Below the pieces are notes generated by a model. The model had not been told where the DNA came from, did no database searches, and was given only the letters and a program-made list of their open reading frames with translations. A stretch of 50,798 nucleotides of DNA from NCBI GenBank assembly GCA_005888115.1, contig VBKO01000045.1, positions 1 to 50,798 of the forward strand, given 5' to 3'. Positions within the stretch are counted from its first letter, which is position 1; the number at the start of each line of letters is the position of its first letter. Source of the stretch: Deltaproteobacteria bacterium. GTDB lineage: Bacteria > Myxococcota > Myxococcia > Myxococcales > 40CM-4-68-19. Of the stretch, positions 7,399-15,371 are shown piece by piece. Position numbers and translations under genes: made by a program.

Positions 7399-8793
7399 GT
7401 GCGGAACCGCGGCGACATCCTCGTCGTGTCCTGCTACGAGCTCGGGCGGCAGCCGGTGGCGGCGGCGACCGCATTGGCCGAGCTGCGACGGGCGGGATTC
7501 GCGCCGGCCGCACTGGACGTGTCCGTGGAAGCCGTCGACGACGAAGTCCTCAGGCGCGCCAGCCTGGTCGCCATCTCGGTGCCGATGCACACCGCGCTGC
7601 GGCTCGGAGTACGCGTGGCGCAGCGCGCGCGAGAGGACGCCCACGTCTGCTTCTTCGGGGTGTACGCGCAGCTCAACGCGGAGCACCTGCTGGATCGGCA
7701 CGCGGACTCGGTCATCGGCGCCGAGGCCGACGTGCCGCTGCGCCTGCTCGCCGAGGCGCTGGAGCGCGACGATACCGCGGCGGTGCCCGGCGTGCGCACC
7801 GCGGGCGCAGCGCCGCTGCCTGCGCGCGAGAAGCTCGCTCCAGCGGTGCCCAGCCGCGCTGGGCTCCCCGTGCTCGACCGGTACGCGCGGCTGGAGATCG
7901 AAGCCGAAACGCGGCTCGTCGCTTCCGTCGAGGCGTCGCGCGGCTGCAAGCATTCGTGCCGCCATTGCCCGATCGTGCCGGTGTACCGCGGGCATTTCGT
8001 CGCGGTGCCGCGCGACACGGTATTGGGGGACATCGAGCAGCAGATCGAAGCGGGGGCGCGCCACGTCACCTTCGGAGACCCGGATTTCCTCAACGGGCCT
8101 ACGCATGCGCTGCGCGTGGTGCGCGAGCTGCACGCCCGCTGGCCGGACGCCACGTTCGACGCGACGATCAAGATTGAGCACCTCCTGCAGCACCGCGAAA
8201 TCCTGGCGGAGCTGGCCGCTTGCGGTTGCCTGTTCATCACCAGCGCCGTCGAGTCGCTCAACGACTCGGTGCTCCTGGCGCTCCGGAAGGGCCACACGGC
8301 GGCCGACGTCCCGGTCGCCTTGCGGCTGGTCCGGGCGGCGGGGATCGATCTGCGGCCCACGCTGTTGCCCTACACGCCCTGGACCGCGCTGGGCGACGTG
8401 GCCGAGTTGTTCGAGTTCGCGGTGCAGCACGACCTCGTCGAACAGATCGACCCGGTCCAGTACACGCTCCGGCTGCTCATTCCGCCGGGGTCGGCGATCC
8501 TGGACGGCGACGAGCCGCGTCCGTGGCTGCGGACGTTCGAGCCCGATCAGTTCGGCTGGAGCTGGACCCACCCGGACCCGCGCGTCGACGAGCTGTGGCG
8601 CGCGTCGGCCGCGCTGGCCAAGGCGCAGGTGGAAGCCGGGGCGGATCCGATGGACACCTTCCGCAAGCTGCGCGCACTCGCCGATCCGCAGCCGCACGAG
8701 GCTCCCAGGCGCGCTTCCCGCAAGGTGCCGCGGCTCACCGAGCCGTGGTTCTGTTGAACGGAGCCCACCACCGGCCAGGTCGGCCGGACCTAG
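7399..8793 (+). CDS. B12-binding-domain radical SAM protein with probable selenocysteine in a C-U-T-E-P tail
   Basis: Radical SAM enzyme of unknown substrate. Residues 7-120 look like a cobalamin-binding-type Rossmann domain (ILVVSCYELG..., LVAISVPMHTA, CFFGVYAQLN) and the [4Fe-4S] motif is C183-x3-C187-x2-C190 in SRGCKHSCRHCPIV. A conventional reading stops at TGA 8755-8757 directly after Cys452. Read as selenocysteine, the frame continues Cys-Sec-Thr-Glu-Pro and then TTGQVGRT to a TAG at 8791-8793 (464 residues). I recall a radical SAM family named for a C-terminal CUAEP/CCAEP tail, which this resembles with Thr for Ala. A GC-rich hairpin with an AGGTC loop lies 19 bases after the TGA. The GTG start is two bases after yggX and is preceded by AAGGGG. 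Sec insertion is inference; the conventional stop would give 452 residues. Confidence 0.82.
8758..8793 (+). promoter_or_regulatory. Candidate bacterial SECIS element after the in-frame TGA
   Basis: Immediately 3' of the TGA, CCGGCC (8771-8776) pairs perfectly with GGCCGG (8782-8787) around a five-base loop AGGTC (8777-8781). The loop begins 19 bases after the TGA, inside the range usual for bacterial SECIS hairpins, and has G in its second position. AGGUC also matches the apical loop of the E. coli fdhF SECIS as I remember it. There is no U-tract, so it is a poor intrinsic terminator. Only the six-base-pair upper stem is clear; the lower stem is weak. Confidence 0.6.
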
Positions 8794-8802
8794 AAATGCG
8801 GT

Positions 8803-10053
8803 TCAGCGGGGGCGGGCCGTGGGGAGCTTGGGGTCGAGAAGCGGTTCGATGAAGGAGCCGGCACGGCGCAGCGCCGATTCCACTTCCGCGGGTGTTTCGC
8901 CGCGGGCGAAGGCGAAGCCCAGGTAGCTGGCGCCCTCGGGGAGTGGGACCAGCTCCTCGTCGGCGTGCGCGGTGACCACCACGTCGGTGACGCCGGGCAC
9001 GGCCCGTGCCTCGGCAAGGCCGCGCACCTCGCGCAGGACGCCGCCGCGGCGGATAGGCAGCATCAGCACGCCCGACGCCGCGTTCTCCCGGACCAGCACG
9101 GGTGGGCCGCCCAGCGCGTGCAAAAGGAGCAGCTCCTCCAGGGTGACTCCCACGCCGAAACGCAGCGCGCGGCCGCAGAGGCCGCCGATCGATCGCGCCG
9201 CCACTTCGAGGATACGCGGTCCGTCCCCGGTCAGCCGCAGCTCGGCGTGGATGGGCCCGTGCGTGAGCCCTAGCGCTCGCGCCGCCGAAGCCGTCGCGCG
9301 CGCCACCGCTTGCTGCAGCTCCTCGGGATGACGCGACGGGGTGACGTAGAGGGTCTCCTCGAAGTACGGACCGTCCAGCGGGTCCGGCTTGTCGAACAGC
9401 GCCAGGACGGTCAGCTCCCCTCGCGTCAGCAGCCCTTCCACGGCCACTTCGGGGCCGGGGAGGAACTCCTCGACCAGGACGCTCGCGAGCTCAGCGTCGC
9501 GCCGGACGGCCACTTGCGGCGACCGGAGCAGCCGGCCGACGCGATCCAGTGCGGCTTGAAGCTCCGCTGGGCCGTCCGCCCGGATCACGCCGCGGCTTGC
9601 CGACAACACCAGAGGCTTTACCACGCAGGGAAAAGGCACGCCGTCCGGGATCGGGCCGCCCAGCTGCACGACCTGGAAGCGCGGCACAGGCACGCCGGCG
9701 TTGCGCAGTCGTTCCCGGGAGAGGCGCTTGTTCCGCGCCGCCTCGACCGCTTCAGGTGGGTCGTGGAGCAATCCGAGCAGCCGGGCTGCGCGCGCGGCGA
9801 TGACGGCCGTCTGATCGTCGGTGCCGAGCACGGCCACGGGTTTGCGCGGGCGGACGGCCTCGGCGAGGGACCGCGCCGCGCCGTCGGGGTCGGTGAAGTC
9901 CAGCGGGAGCGAGCCCTCCGTCCACTGCTCGGCGAGGACGTGGCACCGGTCCGAGGCCACGAACAGGTCGACGCCCACACGCGCGGCGGCCGCGAGCAGA
10001 TCGTCGCCGCGGTAGCTGCTCTGCGGCAGGAGCACGGCGACGCAAGGGCGCAT
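8803..10053 (-). CDS. ATP-grasp domain protein (carboxylate-amine ligase-like)
   Basis: ATP-grasp enzyme of 416 residues, of the type that joins a carboxylate to an amine or thiol through an acyl phosphate. The N-terminal preATP-grasp domain reads [36 protein letters not shown], followed by [20 protein letters not shown], the Lys of [34 protein letters not shown] and the metal-binding HAELRL...[11 protein letters not shown]. This resembles BL00235/CarB-like ATP-grasp proteins used in peptide or specialised-metabolite pathways. The ATG at 10053 is chosen because the sixteen extra codons upstream are not family-like. Its stop lies nine bases from the end of the convergent radical SAM gene when read through the TGA. 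Whether the two act together is unknown. Confidence 0.85.
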   Translation of the reverse strand: MRPCVAVLLPQSSYRGDDLLAAAARVGVDLFVASDRCHVLAEQWTEGSLPLDFTDPDGAARSLAEAVRPRKPVAVLGTDDQTAVIAARAARLLGLLHDPPEAVEAARNKRLSRERLRNAGVPVPRFQVVQLGGPIPDGVPFPCVVKPLVLSASRGVIRADGPAELQAALDRVGRLLRSPQVAVRRDAELASVLVEEFLPGPEVAVEGLLTRGELTVLALFDKPDPLDGPYFEETLYVTPSRHPEELQQAVARATASAARALGLTHGPIHAELRLTGDGPRILEVAARSIGGLCGRALRFGVGVTLEELLLLHALGGPPVLVRENAASGVLMLPIRRGGVLREVRGLAEARAVPGVTDVVVTAHADEELVPLPEGASYLGFAFARGETPAEVESALRRAGSFIEPLLDPKLPTARPR

Positions 10054-10109
10054 TGCAGCAGCATAACGGCGCTGTCCCGCGCAAACGAGCGACCCGGACA
10101 ATCGGTCGG

Positions 10110-11513
10110 GTGCCGGCGCCGAGCGATCCGCCGAAAAGCCAACGCGTTTCCGGCGGCGCCTCGCCGCGTTCGAGGCGTCTCGGTCAGGGATCCGACTGGC
10201 GCGCCGTCGCGCTCCGCGTATCGGTCGTACACGACCTCCGGAGAGAACCCATGACCGAGATTGCGCGCGCCCTCCAGCTCGTCCCCGAACTCGATGCAGG
10301 CGCGATCTCGGTAGGCGCGCACGCGCAGAACCAGGTCGTTCTGGAAGACCGCTTCGTTTCCGGTTTTCACTGCCGCTTGCATGTGCGCGATGGCCGGGTG
10401 TGGGTGAAGGACCTCGCCTCTACCAACGGCACCGTCGTGGACGGATCGCGGGTCGCCGAAGCCGAGGTGTCCGCCGGGTCCACGCTGCGCGTCGGATCGC
10501 AGGTCTTGCGGATCGAGCGCGACTCGCCCACCGCACCGGCGCCGCTGCCCGGAGTGATCACCTGCGATCCCGTCCTGGGCGGCGCGTTGGAGATGCTCCG
10601 GCGCGCTGCGCCGTCGAGGCTGCCGGTGCTCATCCTGGGAGAGAGCGGCAGCGGAAAGGAAGTGGCCGCGCGCGCCGTTCACGAGCTGTCGCCGCGCGCG
10701 GGCGAGGCGTTCGTGCCGGTGAACTGCGGAGCCATCTCGCCCGAGCTGGCCGAGGCCGAATTGTTCGGGCACGAGCGCGGGGCGTTCACCGGGGCGGTGG
10801 GGTCGAGCCCGGGCGCATTCGGTGCCGCCGACTCCGGGACGCTGTTCCTGGACGAGATCGGGGATCTCCCGCCTCCGCTGCAGGTCAAGCTGCTCCGCGC
10901 TCTCGAGGCAGGCGAGATCAAGCCGGTGGGTTCGCCGCGTCCGCGCCGCATCGACGTGCGCATCGTCTGCGCCACGCACCGCGACCTGAGGAAGCTCGTC
11001 CGGGCGGGATCGTTCCGCGAGGACCTCTACTACCGCCTGGCCGGGCTCTCGGTGGAGCTCCCGCCGCTCCGCGAGCGCAAGGAGGACATCGTCCCGCTGG
11101 CCGAGCATTTCCTCGCGCAGGAGGGAGACGGCGTGCAGCGAGGCTTCTCGGCCGACGCGCGGTCCCGCCTGCTCGCACATCGCTGGCCGGGGAACGCGCG
11201 CGAGCTACGCCACGTGGTCCAGCTCGCGGTCGTGCTAAGCGATACCGCGACGATCCGCGGGTCTGCGCTGCGCATCGACGACGGCTCGCGGCGTTGCCCC
11301 GAAGGCAGCGAGGCAGCCGATCCCCGCGAGCTGATCGATCTGCGCGGCAGGACGCTCGAGCAGATCGAGGCACTGGCGGTCCGCTCCGCCTGGGAACGGC
11401 ACCGCGGGCAGCGCGGCGCGATGGCGCGCGAGCTGGGCATCGCTCGGTCCAGCCTCTTGCGCAAGCTCGACGAGCTGGGCCTGCGCGAGCCTGCCCCCGT
11501 GGCCGGCGGATGA
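10110..11513 (+). CDS. Sigma-54-dependent transcriptional activator with N-terminal FHA domain
   Basis: Enhancer-binding protein of 467 residues. An FHA phosphothreonine-recognition domain ([27 protein letters not shown]...[12 protein letters not shown]) replaces the usual receiver domain. The AAA+ domain has Walker A GESGSGKE, the sigma-54-contacting GAFTGA loop, Walker B LFLDEIGD and the arginine-finger segment. A Fis-type helix-turn-helix follows ([24 protein letters not shown]). FHA activators of this layout are common in myxobacteria, where they respond to Ser/Thr kinases. I choose the GTG at 10110; the frame is open back to 10053 and an ATG at 10251 would cut into the FHA domain, so the start is uncertain. 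It is divergent from the ATP-grasp gene. Its target is not evident. Confidence 0.88.
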   Translation: MPAPSDPPKSQRVSGGASPRSRRLGQGSDWRAVALRVSVVHDLRREPMTEIARALQLVPELDAGAISVGAHAQNQVVLEDRFVSGFHCRLHVRDGRVWVKDLASTNGTVVDGSRVAEAEVSAGSTLRVGSQVLRIERDSPTAPAPLPGVITCDPVLGGALEMLRRAAPSRLPVLILGESGSGKEVAARAVHELSPRAGEAFVPVNCGAISPELAEAELFGHERGAFTGAVGSSPGAFGAADSGTLFLDEIGDLPPPLQVKLLRALEAGEIKPVGSPRPRRIDVRIVCATHRDLRKLVRAGSFREDLYYRLAGLSVELPPLRERKEDIVPLAEHFLAQEGDGVQRGFSADARSRLLAHRWPGNARELRHVVQLAVVLSDTATIRGSALRIDDGSRRCPEGSEAADPRELIDLRGRTLEQIEALAVRSAWERHRGQRGAMARELGIARSSLLRKLDELGLREPAPVAGG

Positions 11514-11553
11514 TTGTCGGCCGCCCCAGGCACGGTCCCGTTCGAAAGCGCAG

Positions 11554-11573
11554 CGCCGCCGAATACGGCGGCG
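11554..11573. terminator. Possible bidirectional hairpin between the activator and speA
   Basis: CGCCGCCG and CGGCGGCG form a perfect eight-base-pair stem with an AATA loop, in the short gap between two convergent genes. Neither side has a proper U-tract, so termination efficiency is doubtful. Confidence 0.4.
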
Positions 11574-11577
11574 GCTG

Positions 11578-13518
11578 TCAAACGCTGCCGAGGTAGGTGT
11601 ACCCCCGCATCGCCTGCTCGTAGAAGTCGGTGAGCGAGACGGACTCCTTCGGCTTGACCGACCCTTCGCGAACCTTCGCGTCCAGCGCCTGCTTCACCCG
11701 CTTGGCGAGGTCGCTGGGCTCGTACTGCACCCGCACCAGCACCCGCTCCAGCGTGTCCCCGGGGATGACCTCCTCGATGTAGTAGTCCTCGGGGTCCTCG
11801 TCGTCCACGAACACGTGCACCTCGTGCACGCGGCCGAAGAGGTTGTGCATGTCGCCCATGATGTCCTGGTAGGCGCCGGTGAGGAACATTCCCAGGTAAT
11901 AGGGCTCACCCTCGCGCAAGGGATGGAGCGCGATGGTCTCGTCGACCGTCTCGTTCTCGATGAAGCTGTCGATCTTCCCGTCCGAGTCGCAGGTGATGTC
12001 CACGATGGTGGAGTCGCGGGTGGGCACCTCGTCGAGCCGGTGCAGCGGCACGATGGGGAAGAGCTGGTCGATCGCCCAATGGTCGGGCGCGCTCTGGAAG
12101 ACCGAGAAGTTCGCCATGTACTGGTCGGCGAGCCGGTCCTCCAGCCCGCGCGTCTGGCCGGGGACCCGCTTGCGGCGCTTGTTGATCCCCACCAGCTTCC
12201 GGCACAGGCGCCAGAAGAGCCCCTCCACGATGGCGCGCTCCTCGAGGCCGAGGATCCCGAGCTTGAACATCGTCAGGGCCTGCTCCTTCTTGGAGACGGC
12301 ATCGTTGTACGTCTCGCCCGAGTTCTTCGGCGTCAGCCCCGCCACGATCTCGCGCATCTCGCGGACGATCGGCGTCTCGGGCGCGTCCGGCACCGGCGTA
12401 ACGACGCCGTCCGAGATCTCGGCTCCGTTCTCGCCGAACTCGATGTGGCCGAAGACGTTCATCAGGATGCAGGAGTGGTGCGCGGTGAGGGCGCGTCCGG
12501 ACTCGCTCACGATATGCGGCTCGGACACGCCTTCGTTCGTGCAGATCTGCTGGACCGTGTAGACCACGTCGGCGGCGTACTCTTCGACCGAGTAGTTGAG
12601 CGACGAGACGTAGGAGGTGCTGCGCGCGCCGACGTAGTCGACACCCAGGCCGCCGCCGACGTCGAAGTACTCGAGCACGACACCCATCTTGCGCAGCTTG
12701 GCGTAGATGCGTGCGCCCTCGTTCACCACGTCCTTCACGGTGCGGATGTCGGTCAGCTGGCTGCCCACGTGGAAGTGGAAGAGCTTCGCCGCGCCTTCCA
12801 TCCCGCGGTCCTTCAGCATCCGGACCGCCTGGATCAGCTCCGGCGTGGTGAGCCCGAACTTGGCGAAGTCTCCCGACGAGGACTCCCACTTGCCGGTGCC
12901 CTTGGTGGAGAGCTTGCTGCGCAGCCCGATCAGCGGCTGCACGTTCATCTCCTCCGAGAGCCGGAGCAGCTCGGGAAGCTCGGACAGCTTCTCGATGACC
13001 ACGATGATCTTGCGGCCCAGCTTGCGGCCCACCAGGGCGAGGCGCAGGTACTCCTCGTCCTTGTAGCCGTTGCAGATGGTGAGCGCCTCGGGGTCGGTGT
13101 TCAGCGCCAGCACGATGAGCAGCTCGCCCTTGGAGCCCGCCTCCAACCCGAAGTGATAGGGCGCGCCGGCGTCGAGGATCTCCTCGACCACCTCGCGCAT
13201 CTGGTTCACCTTGGTCGGATAGACGCCGAAGTACTGGCCCTTGTACCCGTGCTGCGCGATCGCGCTGCGGAAGGTCTCGTTGAGCTGCTTGACGCGGGAG
13301 CGGAGCACGTCCTGGAACCGCACCACGCAAGGGAAGCCCAGTTTGCGTTCCCGGATGTCGTCGACGACGTCCATCAGATCGATCACCGGGCCCGGCTGCC
13401 CGTTCGGATGGACGACCAGGTGACCCTTCGAGTTGATGTTGAAGTACCCCGCGCCCCAGTTCGGGATGTTGTAGAGCTGGAGCGCGCGCTCGATGGACCA
13501 GTCCTGCGGATGCAGCAT
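11578..13518 (-). CDS. speA: Biosynthetic arginine decarboxylase
   Basis: PLP enzyme converting arginine to agmatine, the first step of the agmatine route to putrescine. The 646-residue product matches the usual SpeA length. Visible features are the PLP-lysine region FGVYPTKVNQMREVVEEI, the alanine-racemase-like barrel segments HFHVGSQLTDIRTVKD and FDVGGGLGVDYVG, the catalytic ITCDSDGKIDSF motif (Cys-x-Asp) and the FLTGAYQDIMGDMHNLFGRVHEVHVF region near the C-terminus. MLHPQDWSIERALQLYNIPNWGAGYF is the normal N-terminus, so I start at 13518 rather than at the open frame's 13536. No agmatinase or agmatine deiminase gene is next to it. Confidence 0.95.
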   Translation of the reverse strand: MLHPQDWSIERALQLYNIPNWGAGYFNINSKGHLVVHPNGQPGPVIDLMDVVDDIRERKLGFPCVVRFQDVLRSRVKQLNETFRSAIAQHGYKGQYFGVYPTKVNQMREVVEEILDAGAPYHFGLEAGSKGELLIVLALNTDPEALTICNGYKDEEYLRLALVGRKLGRKIIVVIEKLSELPELLRLSEEMNVQPLIGLRSKLSTKGTGKWESSSGDFAKFGLTTPELIQAVRMLKDRGMEGAAKLFHFHVGSQLTDIRTVKDVVNEGARIYAKLRKMGVVLEYFDVGGGLGVDYVGARSTSYVSSLNYSVEEYAADVVYTVQQICTNEGVSEPHIVSESGRALTAHHSCILMNVFGHIEFGENGAEISDGVVTPVPDAPETPIVREMREIVAGLTPKNSGETYNDAVSKKEQALTMFKLGILGLEERAIVEGLFWRLCRKLVGINKRRKRVPGQTRGLEDRLADQYMANFSVFQSAPDHWAIDQLFPIVPLHRLDEVPTRDSTIVDITCDSDGKIDSFIENETVDETIALHPLREGEPYYLGMFLTGAYQDIMGDMHNLFGRVHEVHVFVDDEDPEDYYIEEVIPGDTLERVLVRVQYEPSDLAKRVKQALDAKVREGSVKPKESVSLTDFYEQAMRGYTYLGSV

Positions 13519-13555
13519 CGAGGCTCTGTGCCACAACGCACGCCGGGATCACAAG

Positions 13556-14241
13556 ATGCGAATCGGATTTTTTCGGCGAGGCGGATCACCCCGCCGGCCG
13601 GCCTCGTCCGCGTCCTCGACGCCGCCCTCGACGACGCGCTGGTGCGGCGGGCGCGGCGCGCCATCGGACGGCTCGGCCCGGAGCGTCTCGGGCAGAGCTA
13701 CTTCACGACTTTCTGGATGCCGCGCGGCGAGCCGGCCACAAACCCCGTCGAGGAGGCTGTCCTGGCGCTGTGGCGGCTCGCCGCTCCGGACGCGCGGTGC
13801 GCCGGGGCCGAGTGGTGGATCGGGCGATCGTACACGAACGACGTGCCCGTCGGATTCCACTTCGACCAGGACGTGCGCGCCGCGCGCGGGCTGCGGCACC
13901 CGCTAGAGTCCAGCGTGTTCTTCTTCAACCGCGTCAGGGGCGGGCAGCTGGCGGTGACCGACCAGCGCGCCGGCCGCCGAGGCGAGCCGACGCCTGCAGC
14001 CGCCGGCGATTTGCAGGTGGTCTCGCCGCGACCCAACCGGTACGCGGTCTTCGACGGCGGGCTGTTCCACGGCGTGCTCGACGCGCGGGGGCGCACGCCG
14101 GGGCGGAAGCTGCCCGGACCACCGGGCAGGCTGCGCGTGACCCTGGTCGTGAACTTCTGGGACCGGCGGCCGGCGGGCGTCCCGCGTTGGCGCGATGCGC
14201 GCGTCTACCGGGCGCTGGCCGGCGGGCGAGTGCGGCGCTAG
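13556..14241 (+). CDS. 2-oxoglutarate/Fe(II) oxygenase-like protein, start or frame uncertain
   Basis: The protein has a double-stranded beta-helix pattern: HFDQD (metal His/Asp), then SSVFFFNRVRGGQLAV, then PRPNRYAVFDGGLFHGVLD (second metal His) and RLRVTLVVNFWDRRPAG (2OG-binding Arg). This resembles prolyl-hydroxylase-like 2OG oxygenases of unknown substrate. The frame holding this domain (stop at 14241) has no ATG upstream; its protein-like sequence begins near 13576 with ARRITPPAGLVRVLDAALDD. An ATG at 13556 opens MRIGFF in the neighbouring frame and runs into six T's at 13568-13573, where a minus-one shift would join the two. The alternative is a GTG start at 13642 (199 residues), which drops conserved-looking sequence. 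It is divergent from speA and followed by rlmN after 12 bases. Confidence 0.6.
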
Positions 14242-14253
14242 AACCTCTTCGCG

Positions 14254-15285
14254 ATGCACCTGGCCGGACAGACCGAAGCGGACCTCGCCGCCTGGGCGAC
14301 TTCGCGCGGGGCTTCGCGCGGCGGCGCCCGCGTGCTGGCGCGCGCCCTGGTCGCTGGGCTCGCCGGGCGGCCGGTCCGCGAGCCACCGGCGCGGGGTCTC
14401 TTCGCCGAGGCGCGGTCGCGCTTCGAGACGGACATGCCTGCCGCGGAGGTGGCGCAGGATGCGGACGGCACGGTCCGCTTCGCCGTGCGGCTGGGCGACG
14501 GCAACCTCGTCGAGACGGTCGCCATCCACCAGCCCGCCTCGCGCCTACGCGCCAAGGAGCGCTGGACGGTGTGTCTCTCCAGCCAGGTCGGGTGCGCGCG
14601 CGGTTGCGTGTTCTGCGAGACGGGGCGGCTGGGCCTGGTGCGCAACCTGGACGCATCGGAGATCGTCCTCCAGTACGCCCTGGTCGCCCGGCACCTCGGA
14701 TTCGCGCCGCCCAACGTGGTCTTCATGGGGATGGGCGAGCCTCTCGACAATCTCGAGGCGGTGCTGCGCGCCGTGGCCGTGTTGCGGGAACCCGCCGGAT
14801 TCGCGGTGCCGGAGCGGCGCATCACCGTGAGCACGGTGGGGATCGTGCCGCGCATGGACGATCTCTTCGCGCGCTCGCGCGTGAACCTGGCCGTCAGCCT
14901 GCACGCCGTCGATCCGGCCGCACGGCTCGCGCTCCTGCCCGTCGCGCGGCGCTTCAGCCTGGGCGAGGTGCGCGCCGCGATTGCGCGGGCGCCGCGCACG
15001 GTGCTGCTGCAATGGACGCTCATCCAGGGAGTGAACGATTCGGACCGCGAGGCGGACGCGCTGGCGGACTTCGCGCGCGGCCTGGACGTTCGCGTGAACC
15101 TGATCCCGCTCAACCCCGGTCCGGATCCGCGGCAGGTGGCGCCGCCGCTCGCCCGCTGCCGCGCCTTTCAAAGGCGGCTCGCTGCCGGCGGAGTGCGGAC
15201 GCTCCTGCGTCTCCCGCACGGTCAGTCAGTGGGCGGCGCCTGCGGTCAGCTTGCCGGATCCCTGCGGACACAGGCGCAAGGCTGA
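14254..15285 (+). CDS. rlmN: 23S rRNA (adenine-C2)-methyltransferase RlmN-type radical SAM enzyme
   Basis: Radical SAM methyltransferase that methylates C2 of A2503 in 23S rRNA (and some tRNAs). In the 343-residue protein the [4Fe-4S] motif is C114-x3-C118-x2-C121 in SSQVGCARGCVFCETG, followed by NVVFMGMGEPLDN, ITVSTVGIVPRM, VNLAVSLHAVD and LLQWTLIQGVNDSDREADALADF. The methyl-carrying Cys is in GGACGQLAG near the C-terminus, where typical RlmN has AACGQL. All of these are RlmN/Cfr hallmarks. The N-terminal accessory domain is shorter and less conserved than in E. coli, so the protein could be a divergent paralogue with another adenine target. Confidence 0.87.
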   Translation: MHLAGQTEADLAAWATSRGASRGGARVLARALVAGLAGRPVREPPARGLFAEARSRFETDMPAAEVAQDADGTVRFAVRLGDGNLVETVAIHQPASRLRAKERWTVCLSSQVGCARGCVFCETGRLGLVRNLDASEIVLQYALVARHLGFAPPNVVFMGMGEPLDNLEAVLRAVAVLREPAGFAVPERRITVSTVGIVPRMDDLFARSRVNLAVSLHAVDPAARLALLPVARRFSLGEVRAAIARAPRTVLLQWTLIQGVNDSDREADALADFARGLDVRVNLIPLNPGPDPRQVAPPLARCRAFQRRLAAGGVRTLLRLPHGQSVGGACGQLAGSLRTQAQG

Positions 15286-15371
15286 GCGCACGCCCCGCGA
15301 CTGTGCTCGCGGCTGCACTCCCGCCGGGGGTCACCTGACAGCGCCAGCAGGCGGACGTAGCTTTGGCGGCC

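Noticed and set aside
8755-8793. TGA in the radical SAM gene as a simple sequencing indel or ordinary stop
   Set aside because: No frame change is needed: the same frame continues Thr-Glu-Pro to a nearby TAG, and the sequence after the TGA forms a SECIS-like hairpin. An ordinary stop remains possible but explains less.
11815-13550. Long plus-strand frame antisense to speA
   Set aside because: It is the mirror of speA; only its end (after about 13576) carries the separate oxygenase-like gene.
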